Positions 49,654 through 60,310 of a DNA stretch of 64,000 nucleotides are shown here, piece after piece; position 1 is the first letter of the stretch, and each line of letters starts with the position of its first letter. Both the position numbers and the translations under genes were made by a program. This stretch comes from JADKHC01 sp047600805 (GTDB lineage Bacteria; Verrucomicrobiota; Verrucomicrobiia; Opitutales; Opitutaceae). Below the pieces are notes generated by a model. That model ran no database searches. It was given only the letters and a program-made list of their open reading frames with translations, and had not been told where the DNA came from. Location of the stretch: contig JASGKG010000001.1 of NCBI GenBank assembly GCA_047600805.1, positions 1,364,001-1,428,000 of the forward strand, given 5' to 3'.

Positions 49654-52263
49654 CTACTCTGCTCTTAACGCCGTCAACGGGTCCACGTGTGCAGCGGCGC
49701 GTGCGGGTAACCAACACGCGACCATGGCCGCCGCCGCGAGGACGAGAGCGCCGCCCAGGAGCGCGGTGCTGTCGAGTGCGGGCACTTCGAAAAGCAAACT
49801 GGACATCAGTCGCGTCGTTGCGACTGCGCCCGCCAGACCTATGCCAAGTCCGATCGTGACGAGTTTCATTCCGCCGACCACGGTCGAGCGCACCACCGAC
49901 TGCGGCAGCGCTCCGAGTGCAATTCGGACTGCTAGCTCGCGCGTTCGTTGCGAAACGGTGTAGGCAATCACGCCATACAAACCGACTACGGCGAGCACGA
50001 GCGCGGTCGCGGTGAAACCACCAAGAAGGGCCAAAGTCATCCGCCGCTGGGCAATCGAGGCATTGATCACTTCCCCGAGTCGGCGAACGTTCGCGACCGG
50101 CTGCGCCGGATCGATGGCCTGGATCGCCTTGCGTGCCGAAACCGCGAGCCCCGAGAGCGTCGGCTGGGCGCGAATCATGACGTAGCCGTTGCGAGAAGAA
50201 TCCACCGCCGATTGCGAACGGTACACCGTCGGTGGGATCGTCGACTCGAGGTTGCGATTTCGAATGTTGCCTACCACACCGATGATTTGGAGCGGACTGC
50301 CGAAGACGGTGAGCGTGCGACCTATTGGGTCTTCGCCCGGGAAATACTGGCGGGCGAATTCTTCGTTAATCACAACGGCGTTCACGTCTGTTTCCGCGTC
50401 CGAAAAGATTCGGCCCCGCTTCAAGGGAATAGACATCGCGGCGAAATATCCGGCCGTGCAGCTATCCTGATCGGCGATGTAGCCCTGTTCCGGCCCATCT
50501 TTTCGGCCAACGATCTGATAGAACCAATTCGAGACCGATCCTCCCATCGGCAACACACCGCAGACCGCGGCACGTTGTACACCCGGGATAGCTTCAAGAT
50601 TCTCCACGATCCGCTGGTAAAACCGAGCGCGCGCACCCGCATTCGGATATTTCGCATTCGGCAGTGAAATGGCCATGGTCAAAACCGGTTCGGCGTCGAA
50701 GCCCGGTGAAACGCGTAAGAGGTTGTAGAAGCTGTGCAACAACAAGCCCGCGCCCGCCAACAGCAGCATCGCCATCGCCACTTCCGCCACGATCAAAGCG
50801 CGACGCAGGCCGGCGCCTCGACCAAGGGTGCTGCCGCGTCCCGCGTCTTTCAAAGCATCGACGTGCGAGCGTCGAGTGGTCTGCAGCGCTGGTACAAGTC
50901 CGAACACCAACCCCGTTACGAGACTGAGCACGAGGGTTGCAGCCATCACCCGACCATCAATCGTGATCTCCGCCAAACGGCCTGCGCGGGCCAGCGCGTC
51001 AGAGGCGCGAACGACGTGCAGCAGACCGTACGCGAAACCCAATCCAGCCACTCCACCCAACAACCCGAGCAACATGCTCTCCGTCAGCAATTGCCGGACC
51101 ACTCGGTTGCGACTCGCACCCAAAGCGATCCGCAACGCGATTTCGCGTTCTCGACCAGAAGCTTTGGCCAGCAGCAGATTGGCCACGTTCGCACAGGCAA
51201 TCAGCAAGACCACTACAACCGCAGCAGCAAGGACGCCCAGCATCGGTTTGACCGCGTAAGTCATTTGATCGCGTAATGGTATGACCGATACAGTCCAGTT
51301 CTCCTTGTAGCGGGGGTAAAGCGACGCCTTGCTCGCGCGGATTTGCAAAAGCTCCGCCTGAGCGGCAGCGACGGACACCCCTGGTTTCAGACGAGCGATC
51401 ACCCACAGAAATTGGGCGTTGCGCACGGTTCGACGCGACGGATCCACGGCTTCAGGCACGACAAATTCCACCTGGGGATCAGGGAGAAACGCCGCCGGCA
51501 ATACACCGATCACATGGTAGGGCTCGCCGTTGAGCAGCACGGACTTCCCGACGATCTCGCGATCGCCTGCGAAGCGGCGCCGGTATAGTTCTTCTGTGAG
51601 CACCACCACTTTGTTGTTTCCCGCAAGATCTTCGTTAGGAGCGAAAGTCCGCCCCACGATCGGACGAGCGCGGAGAACGCGAAGTCCATCGGCGGTCATA
51701 CGCCAACCTGACAATCGTTCTGGTTCGCCGTTACCGGTAATATTCAAATCGATCGGCCGATAAGCAGAGACGGATTCGAACGAGGTCGCGTCATCGCGCC
51801 AGTCGAAATACGTGCCAGGTGAAACCACATTATCGCGTATTCCCATGCGACTTTCCCAAAGCTGCACGATCTGCTCTGCGTCATCATAGGGCAGCGGTTT
51901 CAACAGCAATCCATTGAGCAAGCTAAACATCGCGGTGTTCGCGCCCACGCCCAGCGCGAGTGTGACGATGGCAACTAAAGCAAATCCCGGATTCCGCAGC
52001 AGTGTGCGCGCCGCGAACCGCAAGTCCTGCAGCAGCTGCTCGAGCCAAAGCCAAGAACGCTCCTCTCTCGCGCGCTCCTTGATCTGCTCCACTCCCCCAA
52101 AACTACGGCGCGCGGCGGCGCGGGCCTCTGCCTCGCTCATGCCCGAGCGACGATACTCTGCGGCCTGGAGCTCGATGTGGTGAGTAAACTCCTCCGCCAT
52201 TTCGGCGTCCAGTTTAGCGCGACGAAAATAGGAGAATAATCGACGAAGTTGAAAAATGATCAT
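49654..52263 (-). CDS. ADOP-type ABC transporter permease (duplicated MacB permease)
   Basis: An 869-residue permease. The N-terminal ADOP leader (QLRRLFSYFRRAKLDAEMAEEFTHHIELQAAEYRRSGMSEAEARAAARRSFGGVEQIKERARE) is followed by two MacB_PCD/FtsX repeats (LRFAARTLLRNPGFALVAIVTLALGVGANTAMFSLLNG ... and GFTATALVLAVVGLYGVIAYTVSQRTRELAVRIALGA). The protein contains no ATPase domain, as usual for this acidobacterial/verrucomicrobial type. The partner ATPase is not adjacent. It is regulated by the PadR gene 29 bp upstream, probably as one transcript. The ATG at 52263 matches the conserved leader. Confidence 0.92.
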   Translation of the reverse strand: MIIFQLRRLFSYFRRAKLDAEMAEEFTHHIELQAAEYRRSGMSEAEARAAARRSFGGVEQIKERAREERSWLWLEQLLQDLRFAARTLLRNPGFALVAIVTLALGVGANTAMFSLLNGLLLKPLPYDDAEQIVQLWESRMGIRDNVVSPGTYFDWRDDATSFESVSAYRPIDLNITGNGEPERLSGWRMTADGLRVLRARPIVGRTFAPNEDLAGNNKVVVLTEELYRRRFAGDREIVGKSVLLNGEPYHVIGVLPAAFLPDPQVEFVVPEAVDPSRRTVRNAQFLWVIARLKPGVSVAAAQAELLQIRASKASLYPRYKENWTVSVIPLRDQMTYAVKPMLGVLAAAVVVVLLIACANVANLLLAKASGREREIALRIALGASRNRVVRQLLTESMLLGLLGGVAGLGFAYGLLHVVRASDALARAGRLAEITIDGRVMAATLVLSLVTGLVFGLVPALQTTRRSHVDALKDAGRGSTLGRGAGLRRALIVAEVAMAMLLLAGAGLLLHSFYNLLRVSPGFDAEPVLTMAISLPNAKYPNAGARARFYQRIVENLEAIPGVQRAAVCGVLPMGGSVSNWFYQIVGRKDGPEQGYIADQDSCTAGYFAAMSIPLKRGRIFSDAETDVNAVVINEEFARQYFPGEDPIGRTLTVFGSPLQIIGVVGNIRNRNLESTIPPTVYRSQSAVDSSRNGYVMIRAQPTLSGLAVSARKAIQAIDPAQPVANVRRLGEVINASIAQRRMTLALLGGFTATALVLAVVGLYGVIAYTVSQRTRELAVRIALGALPQSVVRSTVVGGMKLVTIGLGIGLAGAVATTRLMSSLLFEVPALDSTALLGGALVLAAAAMVACWLPARAAAHVDPLTALRAE

Positions 52264-52292
52264 GGCAAGACGCTGCAATTCAGGAACGACGA

Positions 52293-52631
52293 CTACGCGT
52301 GGCTCAGCACCGCGTTGATGGCGGCCGATACATGCACCCAATTGTTCGTTTCACCCACGAGGTGCTTACGTCCGCTCGCGGTGATCTCGTAAAATCGCGC
52401 TTTGCGATTGTTCTCTGAGACTCCCCACTCGGCTTTGAGCCAGCCCTTGTGCTCGAGTCGGTAGATGGCGGGGTACAAAGAGCCCTGCTCTACTTGCAGC
52501 ACATCGTCCGACATTTGCCGAATCCGCACCGAAATCCCAAACCCGTGCATCGGCTGATGCTGGAGCGCTTTTAAGATCAACATATCCAGTGTGCCCTGGA
52601 GCAGTTCGGGCGGTTCGGAGGATTTGGCCAT
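52293..52631 (-). CDS. PadR-family transcriptional regulator
   Basis: A 112-residue winged-helix regulator: PELLQGTLDMLILKALQHQPMHGFGISVRIRQMSDDVLQVEQGSLYPAIYRLEHKGWLKAEWGVSENNRKARFYEITASGRKHL. It is the classical PadR fold with the 'QGSLYPAIYRLE' recognition helix. It typically represses a neighbouring efflux gene until a ligand binds. Two near-perfect palindromes precede the gene (52635-52653, 52675-52691), so autoregulation of the PadR-ADOP pair is likely. This two-gene unit is common in genomes rich in ADOP permeases. Confidence 0.95.
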   Translation of the reverse strand: MAKSSEPPELLQGTLDMLILKALQHQPMHGFGISVRIRQMSDDVLQVEQGSLYPAIYRLEHKGWLKAEWGVSENNRKARFYEITASGRKHLVGETNNWVHVSAAINAVLSHA

Positions 52632-52634
52632 GCT

Positions 52635-52653
52635 CTCCTAGATGTCCTAGGAG
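52635..52653. promoter_or_regulatory. PadR operator, site 1
   Basis: CTCCTAG-ATGTC-CTAGGAG, perfect 7-bp arms, 4 nt upstream of the padR start codon. Half-site CTAGGA is shared with site 2. A bound repressor would block the start of the PadR-ADOP transcript. Confidence 0.88.
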
Positions 52654-52674
52654 TGTTTCACGTCAAGCGTTTAT

Positions 52675-52691
52675 TCCTAGAACGTCTAGGA
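52675..52691. promoter_or_regulatory. PadR operator, site 2
   Basis: TCCTAG-AACGT-CTAGGA, 6-bp arms and 5-bp spacer as in site 1. The centres of the two sites are 39 bp apart, compatible with two dimers bracketing the promoter. Confidence 0.88.
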
Positions 52692-52692
52692 G

Positions 52693-53313
52693 AGATCGTT
52701 TCGAGACGTGCAGTCTCGCGCAAGCTGTGCGAAAAGAATGTGCATACAGCTGCATTTGTATCCATCACTCAGTTGCGGTCCGCGCAGGCTAGGACGAACA
52801 TTCGGATTGATACAGTTCTTAGAATTATCGCGGTTGTAATTTCCATCGTAACGATCGGCTTACAACCCTCCGGTCATCGAAATTGATGAGGCACAACGGG
52901 CTCTCTGCTCGCCCCGCGAGCAACCAGGTGTCCAACACGGCAATCAGTACGTGTACCGCAGCGAGGTCGCAAACACCACCGGGTCGTGGGAGCCGACGCC
53001 GTACAGGTTGGCGCGGCTCAACCTCGAGAGCACACAAACGCGCCTAAACGCCTCCGGTAGTCCCGGCAAGAATGGGCATCCAGCAAAACGCGTCCGCTTG
53101 CGAAGAACTTTGCGGCGTCCTGTGAAGAACTCTGTTTCAGGCGACAATTGAGCTTTTTACCGCGAAAAGCACAGATGTGAGGGCCACAACTCTTCCCCGG
53201 AGAAAAGTCCCCTTCCGAGGACCACGTACGGCAAAAAATCGGGAAGTAAACTTTACGATTGCCGAGAAGTCCGCGGCCTGCACGGTTGGCGGTCGCGCAA
53301 CAGCATTTCCACC
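52693..53313. other. intergenic region before tRNA-Ser
   Basis: About 620 bp without a supported gene. Short frames across it lack ribosome-binding sites and protein-like sequence. It must hold the tRNA promoter. Confidence 0.5.
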
Positions 53314-53403
53314 GGAGAGGTGGCAGAGTGGTCGATTGCGGCGGTCTTGAAAACCGTTGGGGCCGCAAGGCTCCCGGGGGTTCGAATCCCTCCCTCTCCG
53401 CCA
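53314..53403 (+). tRNA. tRNA-Ser(UGA)
   Basis: 90 nt including an encoded CCA end. Acceptor GGAGAGG pairs with CCTCTCC. The anticodon loop CTTGAAA has anticodon TGA at 53348-53350, a long variable arm follows (serine type), and the T loop reads GGTTCGAATCC. It decodes UCA/UCN serine codons. It is a single gene, not in an array. No attachment-site duplication is seen beside it. Confidence 0.97.
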
Positions 53404-53503
53404 GTTTTAGAAATTTGGGGCACTCAAAGGCGGCGCTTGGGGAGGTCGGCGATTTACTTAACCGGCTGCCGGAAGGCTCCTAAGAGCCGTCTGACGAGCT
53501 TCT

Positions 53504-54949
53504 TTACGCAGGCAGCATTTTGCGATCAGGCTTCGGGGCGGTCGGCAGTCCCACTTCGAAAATTGAGCCACCGCCAGGCGCATTGTGCATCGTGACGGCT
53601 CCGCCGTGAGCGTCCACGATGGCCTTCACTAAACTAAGCCCCAGGCCTAATCCGGTTTGCGAGCGGCTTTGATCGCCGCGGTAAAGCCTTTCCCAAATTC
53701 GTGGTTGCTCAGCCTCAGGAACACCAGGCCCAGTGTCGCGAACAGACAAGAACGCTGTTCCGTTTTCGGAGTTGACTCGTAAGGTCACGCTCCCGCCGTC
53801 TGGTGTGTACTTGATCGCGTTGTCGATTAAATTGGCCACCGCTTGCCGCAGCCGCACCTTATCGACAAAAACTGGAACAGCACTCCCCTCTTCTAATTTG
53901 AGCGATATCTGTTTCGCTTCCGCAACGTCGGCGTACAAGTCGGCTGCCTGGGCCACCACTGTACGCAAGTCCTCCTCGGTTCTGTCCAGCCGCAGCATCC
54001 CGGCCTCGGCTTCCGAGATTTCCATGAGCGCACGCAAGAGCCGCAGCACTTCGTCGGAACGCTCTACGCAATCAGCCAGCGCTTCGCGCGCTGCTGGGTC
54101 CACGGTTGGCTGGCTCAGAGCGAGTTCGGCGGCCCCGCGCATGCTCGTCAGCGGAGTCCGCAGGTCATGTGCAACGTTATCCAACGCCTCCCGCATGGAA
54201 CGCAGCAGCGCCGCGTTTTTGTCGAGCACCGTGTTAAAATGCCGAACCAGTTCCGCGATGTCATCATCACGTGGGGGCACCAATACGCGCGCATCCAGCG
54301 CTCCGGCATTGATGATCCGCCGTGCCGTTTCCACGACTTGATGCAGCGGCCGCGTTGCCCGGCGCGCCGCGTAAGCCGAAATACCAAACCCGAGGATAAT
54401 GGCCACGCTACCGATCCAGATGAAAACACGGCGCAACGGTTCCAGGAGAGCGGCTCGATTGTCGGTGCTGCGCCCTACTTGCAAGAGCAAGCCGTTCGAC
54501 AACTGCGCGGAAACGACCATGAGGTCACGCTGTTCGTCGCGCGGGATTCGCACTCCGTAGATTTTCCTAATCGTCCAGCCTCCCCAACCATCTGGAATCG
54601 CCACGCGGCGTTCATCCTGGTCAATCCAGTCCGGTGGCACGCGGCCCCAAACAATGTCGCCCTGCGGTGAGACTAAGCGTGCGTAAATGGAGCGCACGTG
54701 CGGCGTGTCGCTGTCTTCATCGATGCGTTCGTTTAATCCGCGAATGCCGTGTGCTTCATAGATGTCCGCGTATTGCTGGAGTCGCATTCGCAGCGCCTCC
54801 AATTCCCGCGCCTCCAGTTGCCGCCCGAGCAAAAAGTATAGCAGCGCGAAAATCGCGGTAAACCCCGCCGCGAAGAGCAGCGTGAACCAAAGGCTCAGGC
54901 GAACGGCTACGGAACGGCGCAGCTGGTTAAGTTTTACCGTGAATGACAT
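53504..54949 (-). CDS. sensor histidine kinase (CusS-like)
   Basis: A 481-residue kinase: helix 1 (LSLWFTLLFAAGFTAIFALLYFLLG), a periplasmic domain (~45-170), helix 2 (FIWIGSVAIILGFGISAYAAR), HAMP (RPLHQVVETARRIINAGALDARV), HisKA with His261 (DNVAHDLRTPLTSMRG), and HATPase (NLIDNAIKYTPDGG; VRDTGPGVPEA; SQTGLGLGLSLVKAI). The architecture and HDLRTPL box resemble heavy-metal or envelope-type OmpR-partner kinases. It overlaps its regulator gene by 23 bp, so they are coupled. The neighbours (DegP-like protease) hint at envelope stress, but the signal is not known. Confidence 0.93.
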   Translation of the reverse strand: MSFTVKLNQLRRSVAVRLSLWFTLLFAAGFTAIFALLYFLLGRQLEARELEALRMRLQQYADIYEAHGIRGLNERIDEDSDTPHVRSIYARLVSPQGDIVWGRVPPDWIDQDERRVAIPDGWGGWTIRKIYGVRIPRDEQRDLMVVSAQLSNGLLLQVGRSTDNRAALLEPLRRVFIWIGSVAIILGFGISAYAARRATRPLHQVVETARRIINAGALDARVLVPPRDDDIAELVRHFNTVLDKNAALLRSMREALDNVAHDLRTPLTSMRGAAELALSQPTVDPAAREALADCVERSDEVLRLLRALMEISEAEAGMLRLDRTEEDLRTVVAQAADLYADVAEAKQISLKLEEGSAVPVFVDKVRLRQAVANLIDNAIKYTPDGGSVTLRVNSENGTAFLSVRDTGPGVPEAEQPRIWERLYRGDQSRSQTGLGLGLSLVKAIVDAHGGAVTMHNAPGGGSIFEVGLPTAPKPDRKMLPA

Positions 54950-55598
54950 AACCTACTCCACGAACTGTCTCGATGCGTGTCTTTTCCGGATCAATTTTGT
55001 TGCGCAGCCGGTGCATCAACACGTCGACGACGTTTGTCTGCGGATCGAAGCTGTAGTCCCACACGTGTTCCAAAATCATGGTTTTGGTCACTGGCCGCTC
55101 AGGGTGCCGCATGAGATATTCGAGCAGGGAAAATTCACGCGGCTGCAAGTCTACCGGACGGCCGCCGACCGTCACGGTCCGCGTCACCAAGTCCATTTCA
55201 ACATCGGCGACCTTGAGCCGAGTTGCTTCCGGGACCCGGGTTGACCGCCGGATGAGCGCTTGGAGGCGAGCTGATAGTTCGGCGAAGGCAAACGGTTTGG
55301 TTAGGTAATCGTCGCCTCCGGCCTGCAAACCGGCGATGCGGTCCTGCACGCTTGATCGCGCACTGAGGAACAGCACCGGAGTGTCGCTCCTGCTGGCGCG
55401 AAGGCGTTTCACGAGGCTCAGCCCATCGAGACCGGGCAACATCACATCGACCACTGCGGCGTCATAGGGCGTGCTCGCGGTGAGGGCGAGGCCGGTATCG
55501 CCATCTGGCGCGTGATCGACAGCATAGCCTTCCTGTTTGAGGCCTTTGACCACAAACGAGGCGATTTTCGAATCATCTTCTACAACCAGAATTCGCAC
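54927..55598 (-). CDS. OmpR-family response regulator (CusR-like)
   Basis: A 223-residue regulator: receiver with predicted phospho-Asp51 (AAVVDVMLPGLDG), LFLSARSS, LTKPFAFAEL, and a winged helix (VDLQPREFSLLEYLMRHPERPVTKTMILEHVWDYSFDPQTNVVDVLMHRLRNKIDPEKTRIETVRGVGYV). Usual length and all conserved residues are present. It is the first gene of the pair with the kinase and lies downstream of the protease terminator. Confidence 0.95.
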   Translation of the reverse strand: MRILVVEDDSKIASFVVKGLKQEGYAVDHAPDGDTGLALTASTPYDAAVVDVMLPGLDGLSLVKRLRASRSDTPVLFLSARSSVQDRIAGLQAGGDDYLTKPFAFAELSARLQALIRRSTRVPEATRLKVADVEMDLVTRTVTVGGRPVDLQPREFSLLEYLMRHPERPVTKTMILEHVWDYSFDPQTNVVDVLMHRLRNKIDPEKTRIETVRGVGYVIHGKT

Positions 55599-55641
55599 GG
55601 CTGGATTTAGAAATGAAATCGGCGCGAGTGAAAGCTCTAAG

Positions 55642-55673
55642 AAAAAGCGCCCCGGCTTTTACCCCGGGGCGCT
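55642..55673 (-). terminator. intrinsic terminator of the DegP-like gene
   Basis: Perfect 10-bp stem AGCGCCCCGG / CCGGGGCGCT (8-nt loop) at 55646-55673. On the minus strand it runs into TTTTTC. It is 50 nt after the protease stop. Confidence 0.92.
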
Positions 55674-55722
55674 GCTATTGGTTTTAGTTTAAGAACAAGT
55701 CAGGCGTGTTCACGTTGCCGCC

Positions 55723-57261
<1,539 letters not shown>

Positions 57262-57488
57262 AAAGTATTTCGGGTTGTTGTGCCGCTAAGATCGCACACG
57301 CCGTTTACCCTGTCCTTTCAGCAACCTTACATTTTTGAAAGGTTGGCTCCGTTCCTTTGACCGGATAATCACCCCGCAATTCCCACGGAGCATCGCCTTT
57401 CGCTCTGACGCAGAGTCGTCAGCGTAAACGGGCGCTTTCCTTTTGAGAAAAGTTCGGCATTTTAACGGAGCGATTTCTCGCCTTTGTA

Positions 57489-59081
57489 ATGAGTAAAATC
57501 ATCCGATTCGAATCCAACGCCGCCCCGCAACCCGCCGGCACTCCCGATTTCTCCGAGCTGATTAACGAGTTTCAGCACGCCAGTGGCAGTGTTCTATCAC
57601 CGATCGCGCGCGACGAACGGCCGCTTTATGGCCAGACTCTCTACATCGCCAACTGCTCGCTTGATACACGTTTCGGCACCTTCCACGCGTATATTTTCCA
57701 AGACATCATCGACAAGCATTACATCATCGCGCTCGCGTACGGTGACATCGTCAATTCCAAGACCCTCTACACGCGGCTGCACTCGTCCTGCGTGACGAGC
57801 GAAACACTGCGTGGCTGCGATTGCGATTGCGTGCAACAACTCGAAGGCGCCTTCAAAGTTATTTCGGAAAAGGGCCACGGCATCTTGTTTTATCTGATGC
57901 AGGAAGGCCGCGGCGTCGGTTACGTCGGCAAGGCTCGCGACCGCATGCTGGTGCAGGCATCGCTCGACCAACTTTCTACGTTCCAAGCCTACGCGGCCAT
58001 GGGGTTGAAGAAGGACCACCGCAACTACGACAACATCTCCCAAATCTGCTACCTGCTCGGCATAAACGCGTCCTTCGTAGTCCTAACCAATAACCCCGAC
58101 AAACTCGACGCTCTGCGTGCGCAAGGTCTGCCCGTCGTCGCGAGCGAGCCGCTGGAGTTCGAGCCCTCCCCTTTCAACCTCGCGTATCTCACGTCAAAAG
58201 CCGCGGGCGGCCACATTCTCAAACGCCCGGCAGAATCGACAATCAAACGAGCCCTTCCGCCGGAGAAAGTAGTGCCCTTCAAGCCGCACGCGCTGCCCAA
58301 TGCGCGTCGTTTCATTTATTCCGCTAACTACTTCCTACCGGTCAAGCCAGTCGACAATGATATCCTGCTTACCGAGGAGCAGTTCAAGGATCTGTTCAAA
58401 AAGAAATCCATCGACCGCTACATGGCGGGCCCCAAACCGCTTGTGCTCGGCTATCAGCTGATTCGCGACAGCCGCTTTTTCGTCAAGATCGATCCCGATA
58501 ACCTAACCGCTTTCAAGAGGGACAACCCGCACGACCCGATCATCGATTTATTGACTACGCCGTACTGGTTCCGCGTACACGTCTACTACGACATCGTCAC
58601 GAGCCAGGAATTCGTGGTGCTCACGCACGGAACGCCCCGCGCGTTCGATATTCCGGTTGTGCGGCTTCACAGTGAATCGCTCTTCAACCGGTTCCCGCTG
58701 CGCAGCGTCGACAACCGCGACAAGTTCAAGAAGTCGGTTAAGCACATTGTCACCTACGGCGTCGGTGCGGTCATGCTCCTTTATTATGACGGGCGCGGTG
58801 CCGGTTTCGGCGCGTATGCAACCGACCTCATGATGACCGAGACTTCGCAGGCCTACTCGAGCGATGAAGCGTATCAGAAGCTCGGCGTCGGCTACGACAG
58901 CCGTGATTACGATGCGTCGATGCTGCTTTTGCGTCATCATATACCTAATGAAAAGATCCAAATGGTGATGAACTCTCCGGCCAGCTTGGTGAAGAAAAAG
59001 GAGTATTCGACCGCTTTGAACAACCACCGCATCGACGTCGAGAAATGGATCTTCCTCGACGACTCTTCGCTGAGCGAGTGA
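57489..59081 (+). CDS. duplicated GTP cyclohydrolase II-like protein, degenerate second half
   Basis: A 530-residue protein made of two GCHII-fold halves. The N-terminal half (~45-250) keeps the expected catalytic features: zinc cysteines (HSSC at 101; CDCDC at 110-114), Arg141 in QEGRGVGYVGKARD, and NNPDK (~201-205). The C-terminal half (~315-530) repeats the fold (VVRLHSESLFNRFPLRSVDNRDKF; LLYYDGRGAGFGAYA; NSPASLVKKKEY) but has lost all zinc cysteines, with Ser in place of Cys (394-397). GCHII opens the purine ring of GTP in riboflavin and deazapurine pathways. No other riboflavin gene is adjacent. It is followed by a SIS gene 6 bp downstream, so it is probably dedicated to a separate pathway. 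Confidence 0.87.
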   Translation: MSKIIRFESNAAPQPAGTPDFSELINEFQHASGSVLSPIARDERPLYGQTLYIANCSLDTRFGTFHAYIFQDIIDKHYIIALAYGDIVNSKTLYTRLHSSCVTSETLRGCDCDCVQQLEGAFKVISEKGHGILFYLMQEGRGVGYVGKARDRMLVQASLDQLSTFQAYAAMGLKKDHRNYDNISQICYLLGINASFVVLTNNPDKLDALRAQGLPVVASEPLEFEPSPFNLAYLTSKAAGGHILKRPAESTIKRALPPEKVVPFKPHALPNARRFIYSANYFLPVKPVDNDILLTEEQFKDLFKKKSIDRYMAGPKPLVLGYQLIRDSRFFVKIDPDNLTAFKRDNPHDPIIDLLTTPYWFRVHVYYDIVTSQEFVVLTHGTPRAFDIPVVRLHSESLFNRFPLRSVDNRDKFKKSVKHIVTYGVGAVMLLYYDGRGAGFGAYATDLMMTETSQAYSSDEAYQKLGVGYDSRDYDASMLLLRHHIPNEKIQMVMNSPASLVKKKEYSTALNNHRIDVEKWIFLDDSSLSE

Positions 59082-59087
59082 CGTGCC

Positions 59088-60161
59088 ATGGTTGATCCCG
59101 CAGCCGCCGATCCGCAGGGGCACGCCTTACTTGAACGGCGTTTAAGCCAAATCCCGGCCGTGCTCGCCGGCATGCTGGAGCGCGGTCTGCCGCCACTCAG
59201 GGAGGCGACGCTCAGCGCGGAAAGATTCATCGTCACGGGAACGGGCAGCTCCGAGGCACACGCGCGCTACCTCACAATGCTGCTGAACCTCTACACCGAG
59301 CGTTCTGCGGCCTACCTTCCGCTTTCTGGATTCACTCCCACCAACCAACCCGCGTTTGCCGGTAAGACATTGATCGTCTTCAGCCAAGGCGTTTCACCGA
59401 ACGCCCAGCTTGCGTTGCGTCGCCGCAAGGATTTCGCGCATACGATCTTGTTCACCGCGACCAACCCCGCCACAGCGTTTGCTGCCGGGAAAAAAGACCG
59501 CGCCGCACTCCTGCAGGGACTGCTCGATGAAGGCGGCGAACTTGTCGAGTTTCCGCTCGCCGAAGAATACACCACGCTCATCCGTTTTGTCGGTCCGATG
59601 GCTGGCTACCTCGCCTGCCTGCAATTCGTGTCTCAGCTTTCCTGCTGCCGGTTCAAGGTTCCACCCGCCGCAGATATTCTCGGGCTTCTCGCCGCTCAAC
59701 CGCCGGCCGATTTACTCGATGCGATGATTGGTTCGCCGTGGCGTTTTTCAGATGGCTTCTCATTGGTCACCGCCGCGCCCATTTCGGAATTCGCGCAGAA
59801 TCTCGCCTGCAAATTCATGGAAAGCGTCTTCTGGCCGTGTCCGCCGATATCCGATTTTCTTCAATTCGCGCACGGGCCCTTTCAACAAACCACCGCACAT
59901 CCGCACCCCGTGCTGATCTTGCAGGGTGACGCGCCGGTTGAAGCCGAACTCGTCAACCGCAGCCTGAAGATGTTGCGCTCGGTTGATCTGGAGGCCTTCG
60001 TTTTGCGCGTCGACGCACCGCCTTTGATCTCGATCTTTGGTTTCGAGGCCGCGCTCAACCGTCTCGTGTTTGCCCTTATCAAACGATTCGGCACCGACCA
60101 GGTGAACTGGCCCGGCAAAGGCCGCGACGACCAGCTCTACGGGTTTTGCGCGGACAGCTGA
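59088..60161 (+). CDS. SIS (sugar isomerase) domain protein
   Basis: A 357-residue protein. Two SIS-like domains are seen: residues ~15-165 (ERFIVTGTGSSEAHARYLTMLLNLYTERSAAYLPLSGFTP...TLIVFSQGVSPNAQLALR) and ~180-350. The SIS motifs 'TGTGSSEAH' and 'VFSQGVSPN' bind phosphosugars in GlmS- and AgaS-like proteins. Whether it isomerises, deaminates or only binds is unknown. It starts 6 bp after the duplicated cyclohydrolase, so the two are very likely co-translated. That points to a ring-opened nucleotide ribosyl-phosphate as possible substrate. Confidence 0.78.
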   Translation: MVDPAAADPQGHALLERRLSQIPAVLAGMLERGLPPLREATLSAERFIVTGTGSSEAHARYLTMLLNLYTERSAAYLPLSGFTPTNQPAFAGKTLIVFSQGVSPNAQLALRRRKDFAHTILFTATNPATAFAAGKKDRAALLQGLLDEGGELVEFPLAEEYTTLIRFVGPMAGYLACLQFVSQLSCCRFKVPPAADILGLLAAQPPADLLDAMIGSPWRFSDGFSLVTAAPISEFAQNLACKFMESVFWPCPPISDFLQFAHGPFQQTTAHPHPVLILQGDAPVEAELVNRSLKMLRSVDLEAFVLRVDAPPLISIFGFEAALNRLVFALIKRFGTDQVNWPGKGRDDQLYGFCADS

Positions 60162-60310
60162 GCGGCGCCCGCACGGATTGCGCCAAAAGCGTTTCTGTTA
60201 GCTCCTGGTTTTCTGCATGAAAAATCATGCTAACCCCAGGGGCGAGACCTTTGCTTTTGACCCTTCGTTCCGGGCGATTATCAGTTACGCTTTCCTTAAC
60301 CTCTTTTGAT

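Noticed and set aside
53314..53403. tRNA-Ser as an integration site of a mobile element
   Set aside because: No integrase gene and no duplicated tRNA 3' end were found on either side.
57407..57424. CTGACG-CAGAGT-CGTCAG palindrome upstream of the cyclohydrolase gene
   Set aside because: It looks like the shared operator, but the spacing between CTGAC and GTCAG is 8 and not 6, and the GAAAT core is absent. Probably unrelated.
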